From contig JAHAZA010000095.1 in assembly GCA_018385415.1 (NCBI GenBank), positions 1 through 60,699 on the forward strand: a stretch of DNA of 60,699 nucleotides. The letters are read 5' to 3'. This stretch comes from Treponema sp. (GTDB lineage Bacteria > Spirochaetota > Spirochaetia > Treponematales > Treponemataceae). The notes under the pieces are model-generated. The model was not told the DNA's origin and searched no databases. It saw only the letters and a list, made by a program, of their open reading frames with translations. The first letter of the stretch is position 1. The number at the start of each line of letters is the position of its first letter. The position numbers and the translations under genes were made by a program. This document shows positions 16,956 to 24,876 of the stretch, piece by piece.

Positions 16956-18086
16956 ATGAAAAAAATTTTATCAGTTGTTGCTGCCACAGTTCTGGCATGT
17001 AGTGCAGTTTCTGCACAGTCGTTTAAGCTTGTTAACACATTTGGTGGTGACAGCGTCAGTACAGGTGGTTCTGATTTATTTGTTTTTGAAAATCAGAAAG
17101 ATGAAAATGGAAATTACAAAAATGAATTTTCAAATACTACAAGAGCAAGTAACAGACTGCAGCTTGATGCAAGCTCAAAAATGTTTGATGCTCGACTCAG
17201 AATGGAAATTGGTACAACAAAGTTAAATGGAAAGGACAGTACTGTTCGTTTTCGTGGATATGGTCGCTTTAAACCTGTTGATCAGTTTAACTTGATTGCA
17301 GGAAATGATTTATTCACAAAGGTACCTGTAAACGCAGGTTATCTTGTTGCAAGTGACGATTATCCGAAATATGCAAGGATTCTTCAGAATGGTTTTGGTG
17401 CAGTAAGTAACTGGGCATTTGGAGATGAAAAAAATGTGACTATGAATCTTGCAGCTGGTGTAAAAGGTGATGATGGATCTTTCTTAGATCCTGATAAGCT
17501 TGGTTTAGATTTTGGTTTTAACTTTGGAATTAAAGATATAATGACCGCAGGTGGTTCATTCCAGAATGTTACTGGAAACAAGTTTACTGCAAGTGCATTT
17601 GCCGGATTGTCAGCTGTTAAAAATCTTACACTAAATGCAGGTTATATCTATAACGCAACAGATACTGATTTTATCCCTTCTGTGTCGAAGAATGTAGTAA
17701 GCGTAACTGCTGGTTACAATTTTAAGGATATGGGGCTCTTAATAGGTGCTGATGCTGCATGTGGTTTGACAAATGAATATCTTGATGAAGGTGTAACAAA
17801 AAATTATCAGAATGATGGTAAAGATGTAATTCCATTTCAGACAAAGGTTCTCGTCACATACAATGTAAATGATTCACTCAGTGTTGGAGTAAAAGCTAAA
17901 GTTACTGCAATGCTTGGAAATGCTGATTCAGTAAAAACTGAAATCTATCCAAATGTAACATATGACCTTCCTAATAAATTTGGAAGCCTCACATCAGGTG
18001 TTCGTATTTCAACAGATAAAAACGGAATTTCAAAATTCGCAATTCCATTCAGCTGGAAATGTACACTTGCTGACATAAAAAAATAA
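16956..18086 (+). CDS. Outer-membrane beta-barrel protein, likely phosphate-starvation porin
   Basis: About 376 residues with signal peptide MKKILSVVAATVLACSAVSA. The mature part alternates polar and hydrophobic residues in short strands separated by Gly/Asn/Asp turns (NRLQLDASSKMFDARLRMEI, FNLIAGNDLF, LTLNAGYIYNA) and ends in an amphipathic strand, as expected for a barrel. The frame extends upstream to 16941, but GAGGA at 16946-16950 supports the ATG at 16956. It lies between pst and phoRB and has its own Pho box. The inferred role is letting phosphate or phosphate esters cross the outer membrane, as OprP-type porins do, though no sequence kinship to them is claimed. Confidence 0.8.
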   Translation: MKKILSVVAATVLACSAVSAQSFKLVNTFGGDSVSTGGSDLFVFENQKDENGNYKNEFSNTTRASNRLQLDASSKMFDARLRMEIGTTKLNGKDSTVRFRGYGRFKPVDQFNLIAGNDLFTKVPVNAGYLVASDDYPKYARILQNGFGAVSNWAFGDEKNVTMNLAAGVKGDDGSFLDPDKLGLDFGFNFGIKDIMTAGGSFQNVTGNKFTASAFAGLSAVKNLTLNAGYIYNATDTDFIPSVSKNVVSVTAGYNFKDMGLLIGADAACGLTNEYLDEGVTKNYQNDGKDVIPFQTKVLVTYNVNDSLSVGVKAKVTAMLGNADSVKTEIYPNVTYDLPNKFGSLTSGVRISTDKNGISKFAIPFSWKCTLADIKK

Positions 18087-18102
18087 CTAGAGGAAATATT
18101 CA

Positions 18103-18272
18103 ATGAAAAAAAATGTCGTCCTGCTTTTATTTTGGAATCAAAATCAATTCTCTAACAGATAAAGTGTTAATAGATAAGTTGGTTGAAACAAGTAAAGCTA
18201 TGGATAATTTCAGTTGATCTTAAAAAAGCTGCCGGTTTTACGAAAATTGTTGATAATAAATCGATATCATAA
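18103..18272 (+). pseudogene. Decayed small gene after the porin
   Basis: An ATG at 18103 with AGAGGAAAT upstream starts MKKNVV and stops after 19 codons. A neighbouring frame, reached by dropping one A from the A8 run at the start, reads through YFGIKINSLTDKVLIDKLVE. A third frame continues as VDLKKAAGFTKIVDNKSIS to a stop at 18272. Together they look like one short secreted or periplasmic protein broken by indels. A 34-codon ORF from the ATG at 18113 is an alternative reading. Family unknown. Confidence 0.45.
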
Positions 18273-18279
18273 AACCGGC
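18231..18279. repeat. 10-bp perfect inverted repeat
   Basis: GCCGGTTTTA (18231-18240) and TAAAACCGGC (18270-18279) enclose 29 bases at the end of the decayed gene. No T run follows, so it is a weak terminator candidate. It may be a transcript-stabilising hairpin for the porin mRNA. Confidence 0.55.
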
Positions 18280-18327
18280 AAAATCTGTGGGTATATGTTT
18301 TCGTGAATAATTAGTATAATTAAAGGT

Positions 18328-19164
18328 ATGAAAAGTCCAAAAGAAATAAGCGTTGACCAGAAATTAATTGCTCTTACAACAGAAATTATAAAAATGACTG
18401 AGGAAAAAGATCAGCTTCCTCTTCTTGTAATAAAAGAATTGATTGAAGACCCTGAAATTGAAGCAGTTCAAAATTATGCAAACAATGTATCTATTGTAAG
18501 GCTTGGTTATAATGATCACGGTCCTGTTCACATGAGGACAGTATGCCGTAACGCACTTAAGATGATTAAAATTCTTCATCAGGGAGGAATTAAAACGTCT
18601 CTCGAAACGGAACAGGCAGGAAGTTTTTCTGATAGTGTAACGGCAGTGATTTTTGCAGGATTTTTCCACGACTTTGGAATGACAATCGGCCGTCAGGATC
18701 ATGAGCTTTATTCAGGTATCTTAGCTCAACCTGTAATTGATCGCGTTCTTACAAAATTCCTTTCTGATAAATCAGATTTGAACAGGCGGGTAATAATCCG
18801 GTCGATGGCAATGGAAGGAATTTTGGGACACATGGGCACACGACGTATTCATTCAATAGAGGCTGGTTTAATTCTGATTGCTGATGGCTGCGATATGACA
18901 AAGGGCCGAGCACGCATTCCTATGGAACTTAACACAAAACCAAGTGTGGGCGACATTCACAAGTACTCTGCTAATTCAATTGAAAGCGTCAAAATCCATC
19001 AAGGGAATGAAAAGCCGATTCAGATTGAAGTCTTTATGAGCAGTGATGTTGGATTTTTCCAGATTGAAGAAGTTCTGATTCCAAAAATCAATTCATCTCC
19101 AGCAAAAGGTTTTGTTGAACTTTATGCTGGTGTTGAAGGTCAAGATATGAAAAAGTATCTGTAA
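18328..19164 (+). CDS. HD-domain phosphohydrolase
   Basis: A 278-residue cytosolic protein. The HD metal site is visible as HMRTV (first His, near 72), FFHDFG (central HD), HELY and HSIEAG, and the later Asp in LIADGCDMTKGRARIP. This subgroup cleaves nucleotides or phosphoesters; the substrate cannot be told. TATAAT (18315-18320) ends 7 nt before the ATG with only a weak AAAGG in between, so it may be leaderless. It lies within the phosphate cluster but shows no Pho box. Confidence 0.85.
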   Translation: MKSPKEISVDQKLIALTTEIIKMTEEKDQLPLLVIKELIEDPEIEAVQNYANNVSIVRLGYNDHGPVHMRTVCRNALKMIKILHQGGIKTSLETEQAGSFSDSVTAVIFAGFFHDFGMTIGRQDHELYSGILAQPVIDRVLTKFLSDKSDLNRRVIIRSMAMEGILGHMGTRRIHSIEAGLILIADGCDMTKGRARIPMELNTKPSVGDIHKYSANSIESVKIHQGNEKPIQIEVFMSSDVGFFQIEEVLIPKINSSPAKGFVELYAGVEGQDMKKYL

Positions 19165-19192
19165 TAGTTTTTGAAGTAAGTTTATATAAACT

Positions 19193-20851
19193 TTAGCTTA
19201 CCTGAACAATACTAAACGCACAGTCACCGGCCTTTTCGATTTTTCGAACAAGGTCAATGTAATTGAGTTCGATTTTAACATCACTGCCATTTTCAATTCG
19301 CTTGCGTGAAAGACGACGAAGAGTTTTTTTCTTGTCATCGATTTTCTGTTCTATAATTTCTGCATTAAGACGTTCTTCTGAAGAAATTCCAGTTGAAAGA
19401 TAAATGCAAATCTGTTCGTAAAAAATTCGGACCATCTCAAGATAGTCAGAAATTTCTTTAGTGCGTTTAGGTTTTATGTCTTTGTCTGAGTCATCGTATG
19501 CAGAAAAAAATTTCCCTATAGTATGCATGATGGAACTGCATTCATCGCTAAGGTTTTCAAGATTATCAGTAATCTGTATTAGGCGAGCAAAATTGTTTCT
19601 ATCTGTGGAATTTGCAGTGGGAAGTCTTGAACACTTCTGCAAAAATCCAGTGATAGCAATATTCATTTCGTCAACATAATTTTCGATAGCGTTAACTGTT
19701 TTATTTTCTTCTTCTATATTTTTTTCATTAGTAAGTGTATTTGTAATGCAATCAAACATTTCCATAACCTTGATTGACATTTTTGTAATTTCTTTTTGAA
19801 TCTGGAAAGAATAAAGGTCAGCACTTACATGTGAGTAAGGAAGAATTGCAGGAAGTTTGTAATGTTCATTTTCTTCTGTTCTGTTATCTTTTATGATTTT
19901 TTTTGCAAGAGATGCAATCTGATCAACAAATGGTATAAAAATAAGAGTTGCGCAAAGATTAAAAATTGTATGAAGCATTGCAATGTGAGTTGTAATATTT
20001 TGTGAAGGAATTCCTGGTACAATTAAATCAACAAGTGCAAGAAAAGGTTTAAATACAAGCAGGGCAATTAAAGTTCCAGCTACATTAAATCCAACGTGAA
20101 CAAGTGCAGTGCGTCGAGCATTTACTGATGCGCCAAAGCTGGACATTACCGCATCAATTGTAGAACCGATATTGCTTCCTAAAACAATAGCTGCAGAAAG
20201 TTCCCAACTGAGACTTCCGTCAGCAGCCATTGTAAGAACGATTGCCGTCATTGCAGATGAAGAATGAATAAGAGCAGTAACAAAAGCTCCGATAAACACA
20301 CCAAGTAAAATTCCTGCAATTCCGATGGAATCAAATTTCTGAAGGAAAGCAACAGAAGAAGGGCTTAATGAAAGAGTATCTTTAAGAAGTCCAAGTCCCA
20401 TAAAAAGCAGTGCAAATCCCATAAAGCAATCTGCAAAGTTATGAATTTTAAATTGCTTAAAATATTTAAGAATGAATCCCAGGCCAAAAAGTGGAATGGC
20501 AGCAGCAGAAATTGAAAATGAAAATCCAAAGAAGGAGACAATCCAGGCAGTAACTGTAGTACCGATATTTGCACCAAATATTACTCCGATAGCCTGTGTC
20601 AGAGTTAAAATCTCTGCATTTACAAAACTTACAACCATAACAGTTGTGGCACCAGAAGACTGGATAACAGCTGTGACCCCGATTCCGGTGAGGACTGCGG
20701 CAAATCTATTTCCGGTAATTTTACCAAGCATTTTCTGAAGATTGCTTCCGGCACCTTTTTGAATTCCATCTGAAAGCATATTCATGCCGAAAAGGAGAAG
20801 ACAAAGTGAACCGATAAATCCAAATATCTGTCCTATAATGCTTAAAAACAA
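19193..20851 (-). CDS. Na+/phosphate cotransporter with PhoU-like tail
   Basis: 552 residues. The N-terminal 320 or so hold two inverted Na/Pi-cotransporter repeats with the QSSGATTVMVVSFVNA and HSSSAMTAIVLTMAADG signatures, plus IGANIG-type loops (GVIFGANIGTTVTAWIVSFF; GSNIGSTIDAVMSSFG). The C-terminal 200 form PhoU-like helices (IQKEITKMSIKVMEMFDC, KIEKAGDCAFSIVQVS). It is an inner-membrane NptA/YjbB-type transporter moving phosphate with sodium. It is on the same strand after phoB-phoR but has its own Pho box and TATAAT (20886-20891). Confidence 0.94.
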   Translation of the reverse strand: MFLSIIGQIFGFIGSLCLLLFGMNMLSDGIQKGAGSNLQKMLGKITGNRFAAVLTGIGVTAVIQSSGATTVMVVSFVNAEILTLTQAIGVIFGANIGTTVTAWIVSFFGFSFSISAAAIPLFGLGFILKYFKQFKIHNFADCFMGFALLFMGLGLLKDTLSLSPSSVAFLQKFDSIGIAGILLGVFIGAFVTALIHSSSAMTAIVLTMAADGSLSWELSAAIVLGSNIGSTIDAVMSSFGASVNARRTALVHVGFNVAGTLIALLVFKPFLALVDLIVPGIPSQNITTHIAMLHTIFNLCATLIFIPFVDQIASLAKKIIKDNRTEENEHYKLPAILPYSHVSADLYSFQIQKEITKMSIKVMEMFDCITNTLTNEKNIEEENKTVNAIENYVDEMNIAITGFLQKCSRLPTANSTDRNNFARLIQITDNLENLSDECSSIMHTIGKFFSAYDDSDKDIKPKRTKEISDYLEMVRIFYEQICIYLSTGISSEERLNAEIIEQKIDDKKKTLRRLSRKRIENGSDVKIELNYIDLVRKIEKAGDCAFSIVQVS

Positions 20852-20906
20852 AGTTACCTCCTGCTGCCTCGAATATGCTGAAGCAATTATAAAGTAAACT
20901 TTTACA

Positions 20907-20945
20907 GAAATTTTGAAAATGAAGTTTATGTAAAATTTATGTAAA
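20907..20945 (-). promoter_or_regulatory. Pho box upstream of the Na/Pi cotransporter
   Basis: On the minus strand, TTTACA (20945-20940), TTTACA (20934-20929) and TTCATT (20923-20918) follow one another at exactly 11 bp; a fourth position is poorly kept (AATTTC). The block lies between the phoR stop and the cotransporter ATG. It has the hexamers seen before pstS and the porin. Confidence 0.7.
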
Positions 20946-20947
20946 AT

Positions 20948-22285
20948 TTATAATATAAATATCACTTTGAAAGTACTTCCGTCACCTTCTTTACTTTCAA
21001 CGAGAACTGATGCATTGTGATATTTTGCTGCATGCTTTACGATGCTCAATCCAAGTCCTGTTCCGCCAAGTTCCCGGGAACGGCTTTTATCGATACGGTA
21101 GAAACGTTCAAAAATGCGTTCTTTTTCTCGTTCCGGAATACCGATGCCGTTGTCTTGAACTGTTAGTATGACATTGTGAGTCTCTGTAATTGTTTCGATT
21201 CTGATACTTACGATTCCCTTTTCATTATTATATTTAACAGCGTTATCGATGAGATTGTAGACCATTTCATAAATTACTGGTCTGACACCATTTATGAGGC
21301 CTGAATCGCCGGAAAGATTGAGACTTACATTTTTCTTTTCTGCTATAGGTGTTATGACTTCTATGGCTTCTCTTGTAATTTCGCGAAGGCTTAAAGGCTC
21401 TTTTTCAAGTGAGATTGATTTTTCATCAAGCTTTGAAAGTTTGATGATGTCATTTACGAGAGCAATCATTCTCTGGCTTTCTTCGTAAATCGTATCTGCA
21501 AAATCTTTTGTGGTTTTCTCGTCAGTTCCACCTTGTTTTAATATTTCTGCAAAACCAGAAATACTGGTAAGTGGAGTTTTCAGTTCATGGCTTACATTTG
21601 CAGTAAACTGCTGACGGAGTTCTTCTCTCTGGGATTTTTCAAAGTTTTCTTCTGCGATCCGTTTTGTAAATGGTTTAAGTTCCTCGTAAACATCTGAACT
21701 CTCAGGATTTTCAAGATTGATTTTGTTAAGAGGCTCAATAATTTTTTTAGAAAGAATACTTGCAGTGACTCCTGAAATAATCATTGCAATAACAAGCATT
21801 ATAAGAAGAATCTGACTCATTCCGAGAACAAGAACTCCGACTGTATGCTGGTCACATGAGATACGCAATACATCACCGTTTTCAAGAAGCTTTGCAAAAT
21901 ACAAAGTCTTTTCAAGCATTGTAGAAGAGTAACGGCTTGAAGTACTCATTCCATCTTCCTTGGCCTTTAAAAATTCAGAACGAAGTGCATGGTTTTCCAT
22001 GCCTGAGGCATCTACGGTATTGTCAAAATATACTGTTCCGTCTGTGTGTATAAGTGTGATTCTGTTCTGTGTCTTAAGTTCTGAAAGAACTGAAAGGTCT
22101 TCTGAATTTTCGGAAAGATTATAGCCTTCAAGAAGTGTACTTTCGGTTTTTAATTCCTCAAAAATCTTTTTTTCAAAATAACCATACATGTTGGTGATGA
22201 AAACGAGTGCACATAGAAAATAAACAAGAACTCCAACAGAAAAAGTTGAAAGGAAAATTTTAAAAGTTAAAGATTTATTTTTCAT
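20948..22285 (-). CDS. phoR: Phosphate sensor histidine kinase
   Basis: A 445-residue membrane kinase. There is a transmembrane helix near 10-30, an extracytoplasmic sensor of about 120 residues and a second helix near 155-178. The H-box is FTANVSHELKTPLTSISGFA, and then come an N-box (MVYNLIDNAVKYNNEKG), G1 (VQDNGIGIPEREKERIFERF) and G2 (GGTGLGLSIVKH). All catalytic boxes are intact. It is placed with phoB by adjacency (1 bp gap), the PhoR-like length and the surrounding phosphate genes. PhoR activates PhoB when PhoU and Pst report phosphate limitation. Confidence 0.9.
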   Translation of the reverse strand: MKNKSLTFKIFLSTFSVGVLVYFLCALVFITNMYGYFEKKIFEELKTESTLLEGYNLSENSEDLSVLSELKTQNRITLIHTDGTVYFDNTVDASGMENHALRSEFLKAKEDGMSTSSRYSSTMLEKTLYFAKLLENGDVLRISCDQHTVGVLVLGMSQILLIMLVIAMIISGVTASILSKKIIEPLNKINLENPESSDVYEELKPFTKRIAEENFEKSQREELRQQFTANVSHELKTPLTSISGFAEILKQGGTDEKTTKDFADTIYEESQRMIALVNDIIKLSKLDEKSISLEKEPLSLREITREAIEVITPIAEKKNVSLNLSGDSGLINGVRPVIYEMVYNLIDNAVKYNNEKGIVSIRIETITETHNVILTVQDNGIGIPEREKERIFERFYRIDKSRSRELGGTGLGLSIVKHAAKYHNASVLVESKEGDGSTFKVIFIL

Positions 22286-22286
22286 T

Positions 22287-22955
22287 TTAATTCACCTTGT
22301 ATCCTACACCTCGGATTGTTTCGATTAGTTCACCTGCAGTTTCAAGTTTCTGGCGCAAAGTTTTTATATGAACATCAACGGTTCTGCTTTCAATGTCAGC
22401 ATCAATTTTCCATACGGAATCAAGAAGCTGCTCACGGGTCATGACTTTACTGCGGTTCTGAATGAGAAGTACAAGTAGATCAAATTCCTTTACGGTCAAA
22501 AAAACCTGATGATCTTTTACATAAACTTCATGTTTTGTTATGTCTATCTTCAGGTCATTGACTTCTAGTATTTCTGAAACTTCCTCTGTCTTTTCATAGC
22601 GGCGGAGAACGGCTTTTATTCTTGAGACAAGTGCCATCATTCCGAAGGGCTTTGTAACATAATCATCTGCTCCTGCATCAAGTCCGGTTACTACATCAAA
22701 TTCTGTATCCTTTGCAGTCAGCATGATTACAGGAATTGATTTCAACAAAGGTGATTGACGGATTTTCTTAAGAATGGAAATTCCGTCTTCTTCAGGAAGC
22801 ATTATGTCCAGAAGCAAAAGTTCTGGTTTTGTGCTTTTAAGAGATGCCCAGAATTCAGAAGGCCGGTCAAAGCCTCTGCATTTATAATCATGACTCTGTA
22901 ATGTGTAAACAATGAGCTTTCTGATATTTTCATCATCTTCTAGAATATAAATCAT
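22287..22955 (-). CDS. phoB: OmpR-family response regulator
   Basis: 222 residues. The receiver domain has the acidic pocket LEDDEN, the phospho-acceptor Asp50 (LLLDIMLPEEDG), the switch Thr in VIMLTAKD and Lys in VTKPFG. An OmpR-type winged helix follows from about 128, with VKEFDLLVLLIQNRSKVMTR and SRTVDVHIKTLRQKLE. It is the best candidate to bind the four phased boxes in this window. Two such hexamers lie upstream of its own start, suggesting autoregulation. Confidence 0.92.
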   Translation of the reverse strand: MIYILEDDENIRKLIVYTLQSHDYKCRGFDRPSEFWASLKSTKPELLLLDIMLPEEDGISILKKIRQSPLLKSIPVIMLTAKDTEFDVVTGLDAGADDYVTKPFGMMALVSRIKAVLRRYEKTEEVSEILEVNDLKIDITKHEVYVKDHQVFLTVKEFDLLVLLIQNRSKVMTREQLLDSVWKIDADIESRTVDVHIKTLRQKLETAGELIETIRGVGYKVN

Positions 22956-22999
22956 ACATATATTAATAAATTAACAATAGAAAATTGCAATAACAAGAA

Positions 23000-23016
23000 T
23001 GTAAAATTCAAGTAAA
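23000..23016 (-). promoter_or_regulatory. Short Pho box upstream of phoB
   Basis: On the minus strand, TTTACT (23016-23011) and TTTACA (23005-23000) are 11 bp apart, about 45 bp before the phoB ATG. Only two repeats match, so this is weaker than the other boxes. Confidence 0.5.
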
Positions 23017-23094
23017 AAGTGTGTATATGGGGAAAAATCGGTGACTTAAAAATTCCTTTAAAAAGAATGGACAATTAGCCAAAATACCACTATT

Positions 23095-23111
23095 ATAATT
23101 ACTGTAATTAT
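23095..23111. promoter_or_regulatory. 17-bp perfect palindrome before the Y-family polymerase
   Basis: ATAATTACTGTAATTAT is symmetric about one central base and lies 50 bp before the polymerase ATG. A wider inverted pair CCACTATT (23087) / AATAGTGG (23145) frames the region. An SOS-type repressor site is a reasonable guess, given the gene; no LexA consensus for this organism is assumed. Confidence 0.45.
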
Positions 23112-23161
23112 GTTAAGTATTATTATGTATTATATATAAATTTGAATAGTGGAAAAATCTG

Positions 23162-24589
23162 ATGAATGGTGTAACTGACAGCTCGATCAATAATTTTCAG
23201 AACAGCTCTGCTGAAGGCTGGGCAAAAACTTATATTGCCATTGACCTGAAGAGTTTTTATGCAAGTGTGGAATGCGTAGAGCGAGGGCTTGATCCTCTGA
23301 CAACCAATCTGGTTGTGGCTGATGCAAGCCGTACTGAAAAGACAATCTGCCTTGCGGTTACACCAAGTCTTAAAGCTTACGGCTTAAGTGGAAGGTCACG
23401 GCTTTTTGAAGTAGTTCAGAAAGCAAAAGAAGTTAAGAGACAGACTGGAAAAGATCTGAACTATATTACTGCAGTTCCACGGATGTCCCTTTACATCAAA
23501 TATTCTGCGGATATATACGAGATTTACCTTAAATATTTTTCTCCTGAAGACATTCATGTTTATTCAATTGATGAAGTTTTTATCGATGTAACTTCTTACC
23601 TTAAATTATACAACACTGATGCCCGCACATTGTGCCAGACTGTAATTCATCATATTTTGAGGAATACCGGTATAACCGCTACCTGTGGTATTGCCCCAAA
23701 TCTTTTTCTCTGCAAGGTCGCAATGGACATAGTTGCAAAACACAGCCCACCTGATAAATATGGTGTCCGCATTGCAGAGCTGGACGAAAAGGAATTTCGG
23801 CGTACTTTATGGAATCATCAGCCCCTTACAGATTTCTGGCGCATCGGACCGGGAACCCAGCGAAGACTGAATAAAAATTACATGTTTACTCTAGGTGATG
23901 TGGCCCGCCGTTCACTTACGCCACTGGGACTTCAAGAGCTTTATAAGACTTTCGGTATTGATGCAGAAATCCTCATTGATCATGCATGGGGATATGAACC
24001 TTGTACCATCAGGCATATAAAATCATATCATTCTCAGGCTCACAGTCTCAGCACTGGACAGGTTCTTCACAGGCCTTATGCTTACGAAGAAGCCAGGCTT
24101 ATTGTAAAAGAGATGACTGAACGTCTGGTAATGGATATGACAGAAAAACAGATTGCCGCTGCAAGCTTTGGACTGTATATCGGTTATGATAATTCCTGCA
24201 TTACAGATAATTATGAAGGGGAATACGATATAGATTATTATGGAAGGAAAATTCCCCGGCCTGCTCATGGCGGCGTTAACTTTGGTTTTGAGACAAACCT
24301 TATGTCAAAAATCATGGGTGGCATTCTTAAAATTTTTGACTGTATTGTAGACCCCCATCTTACAGTACGCAGAATCAACATCTGTGCCGCAAACATCATT
24401 CCTTTAAAAAATGTTCAGGCGACTTTATTTGATGATATCGAAGAAGATGAGCGTGAAAAAAAGATCCAGGCGGCCGTCCTTGGAATACAGAAACGGTATG
24501 GAAAGAACGCCATGTTGAAGGCCCATAGCTATCAGGAAGGTGCTACCACCCGTGAACGCAATGCACAGATTGGAGGCCACAAAGCATGA
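23162..24589 (+). CDS. Y-family translesion DNA polymerase, UmuC/DinB-type
   Basis: 475 residues. The catalytic aspartate is in YIAIDLKSFYASVECVERG, and the second acidic motif is VYSIDEVFIDVTSYL. A helix-hairpin-helix thumb region includes FWRIGPGTQRRLNK. The C-terminal little-finger domain carries SHSLSTGQVL-like sequence and a tail with ATLFDD, a plausible beta-clamp-binding motif. Such enzymes copy past DNA lesions with low fidelity. The following small gene overlaps it by 4 bp (ATGA), forming a pair like UvrX-YolD of Firmicutes. Confidence 0.93.
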   Translation: MNGVTDSSINNFQNSSAEGWAKTYIAIDLKSFYASVECVERGLDPLTTNLVVADASRTEKTICLAVTPSLKAYGLSGRSRLFEVVQKAKEVKRQTGKDLNYITAVPRMSLYIKYSADIYEIYLKYFSPEDIHVYSIDEVFIDVTSYLKLYNTDARTLCQTVIHHILRNTGITATCGIAPNLFLCKVAMDIVAKHSPPDKYGVRIAELDEKEFRRTLWNHQPLTDFWRIGPGTQRRLNKNYMFTLGDVARRSLTPLGLQELYKTFGIDAEILIDHAWGYEPCTIRHIKSYHSQAHSLSTGQVLHRPYAYEEARLIVKEMTERLVMDMTEKQIAAASFGLYIGYDNSCITDNYEGEYDIDYYGRKIPRPAHGGVNFGFETNLMSKIMGGILKIFDCIVDPHLTVRRINICAANIIPLKNVQATLFDDIEEDEREKKIQAAVLGIQKRYGKNAMLKAHSYQEGATTRERNAQIGGHKA

Positions 24590-24828
24590 ATGGCGCTGGA
24601 AATCGAAATTACGATGATATTATCAACACACAGTGGCCGCCTGCTGAGGGTAGACCAGAATGCATGAGGCTTGAAAACCGGGCAAAAATTTTCCTTCCAT
24701 TTGCAGCACTGAAGGGTTTTGAAGACGAAGTTGAAGGAAGGCTTCGAGACGAAATTGCCAGAATGGATGAGAAGGCAGGAAAGATTCAGTTTGACGGTGC
24801 AGTAATGGATCAAATTTACTGGGATTAG
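24586..24828 (+). CDS. YolD-like small protein paired with Y-family polymerase
   Basis: 80 residues, with YDDIINTQWP, then ECMRLENRAKIFLPFAALKG and a coiled acidic tail. The NRAKIFLPFAALKGFEDE block matches the small protein that commonly follows Y-family polymerases in clostridia. Its ATG overlaps the polymerase stop as ATGA, so it is translationally coupled. It is assumed to be an accessory of the polymerase; its mechanism is unknown. Confidence 0.75.
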   Translation: MNGAGNRNYDDIINTQWPPAEGRPECMRLENRAKIFLPFAALKGFEDEVEGRLRDEIARMDEKAGKIQFDGAVMDQIYWD

Positions 24829-24876
24829 CAAAATAACCTGTAGCTGCTTGGTCTGAATATGCTATAATACAAAGAT

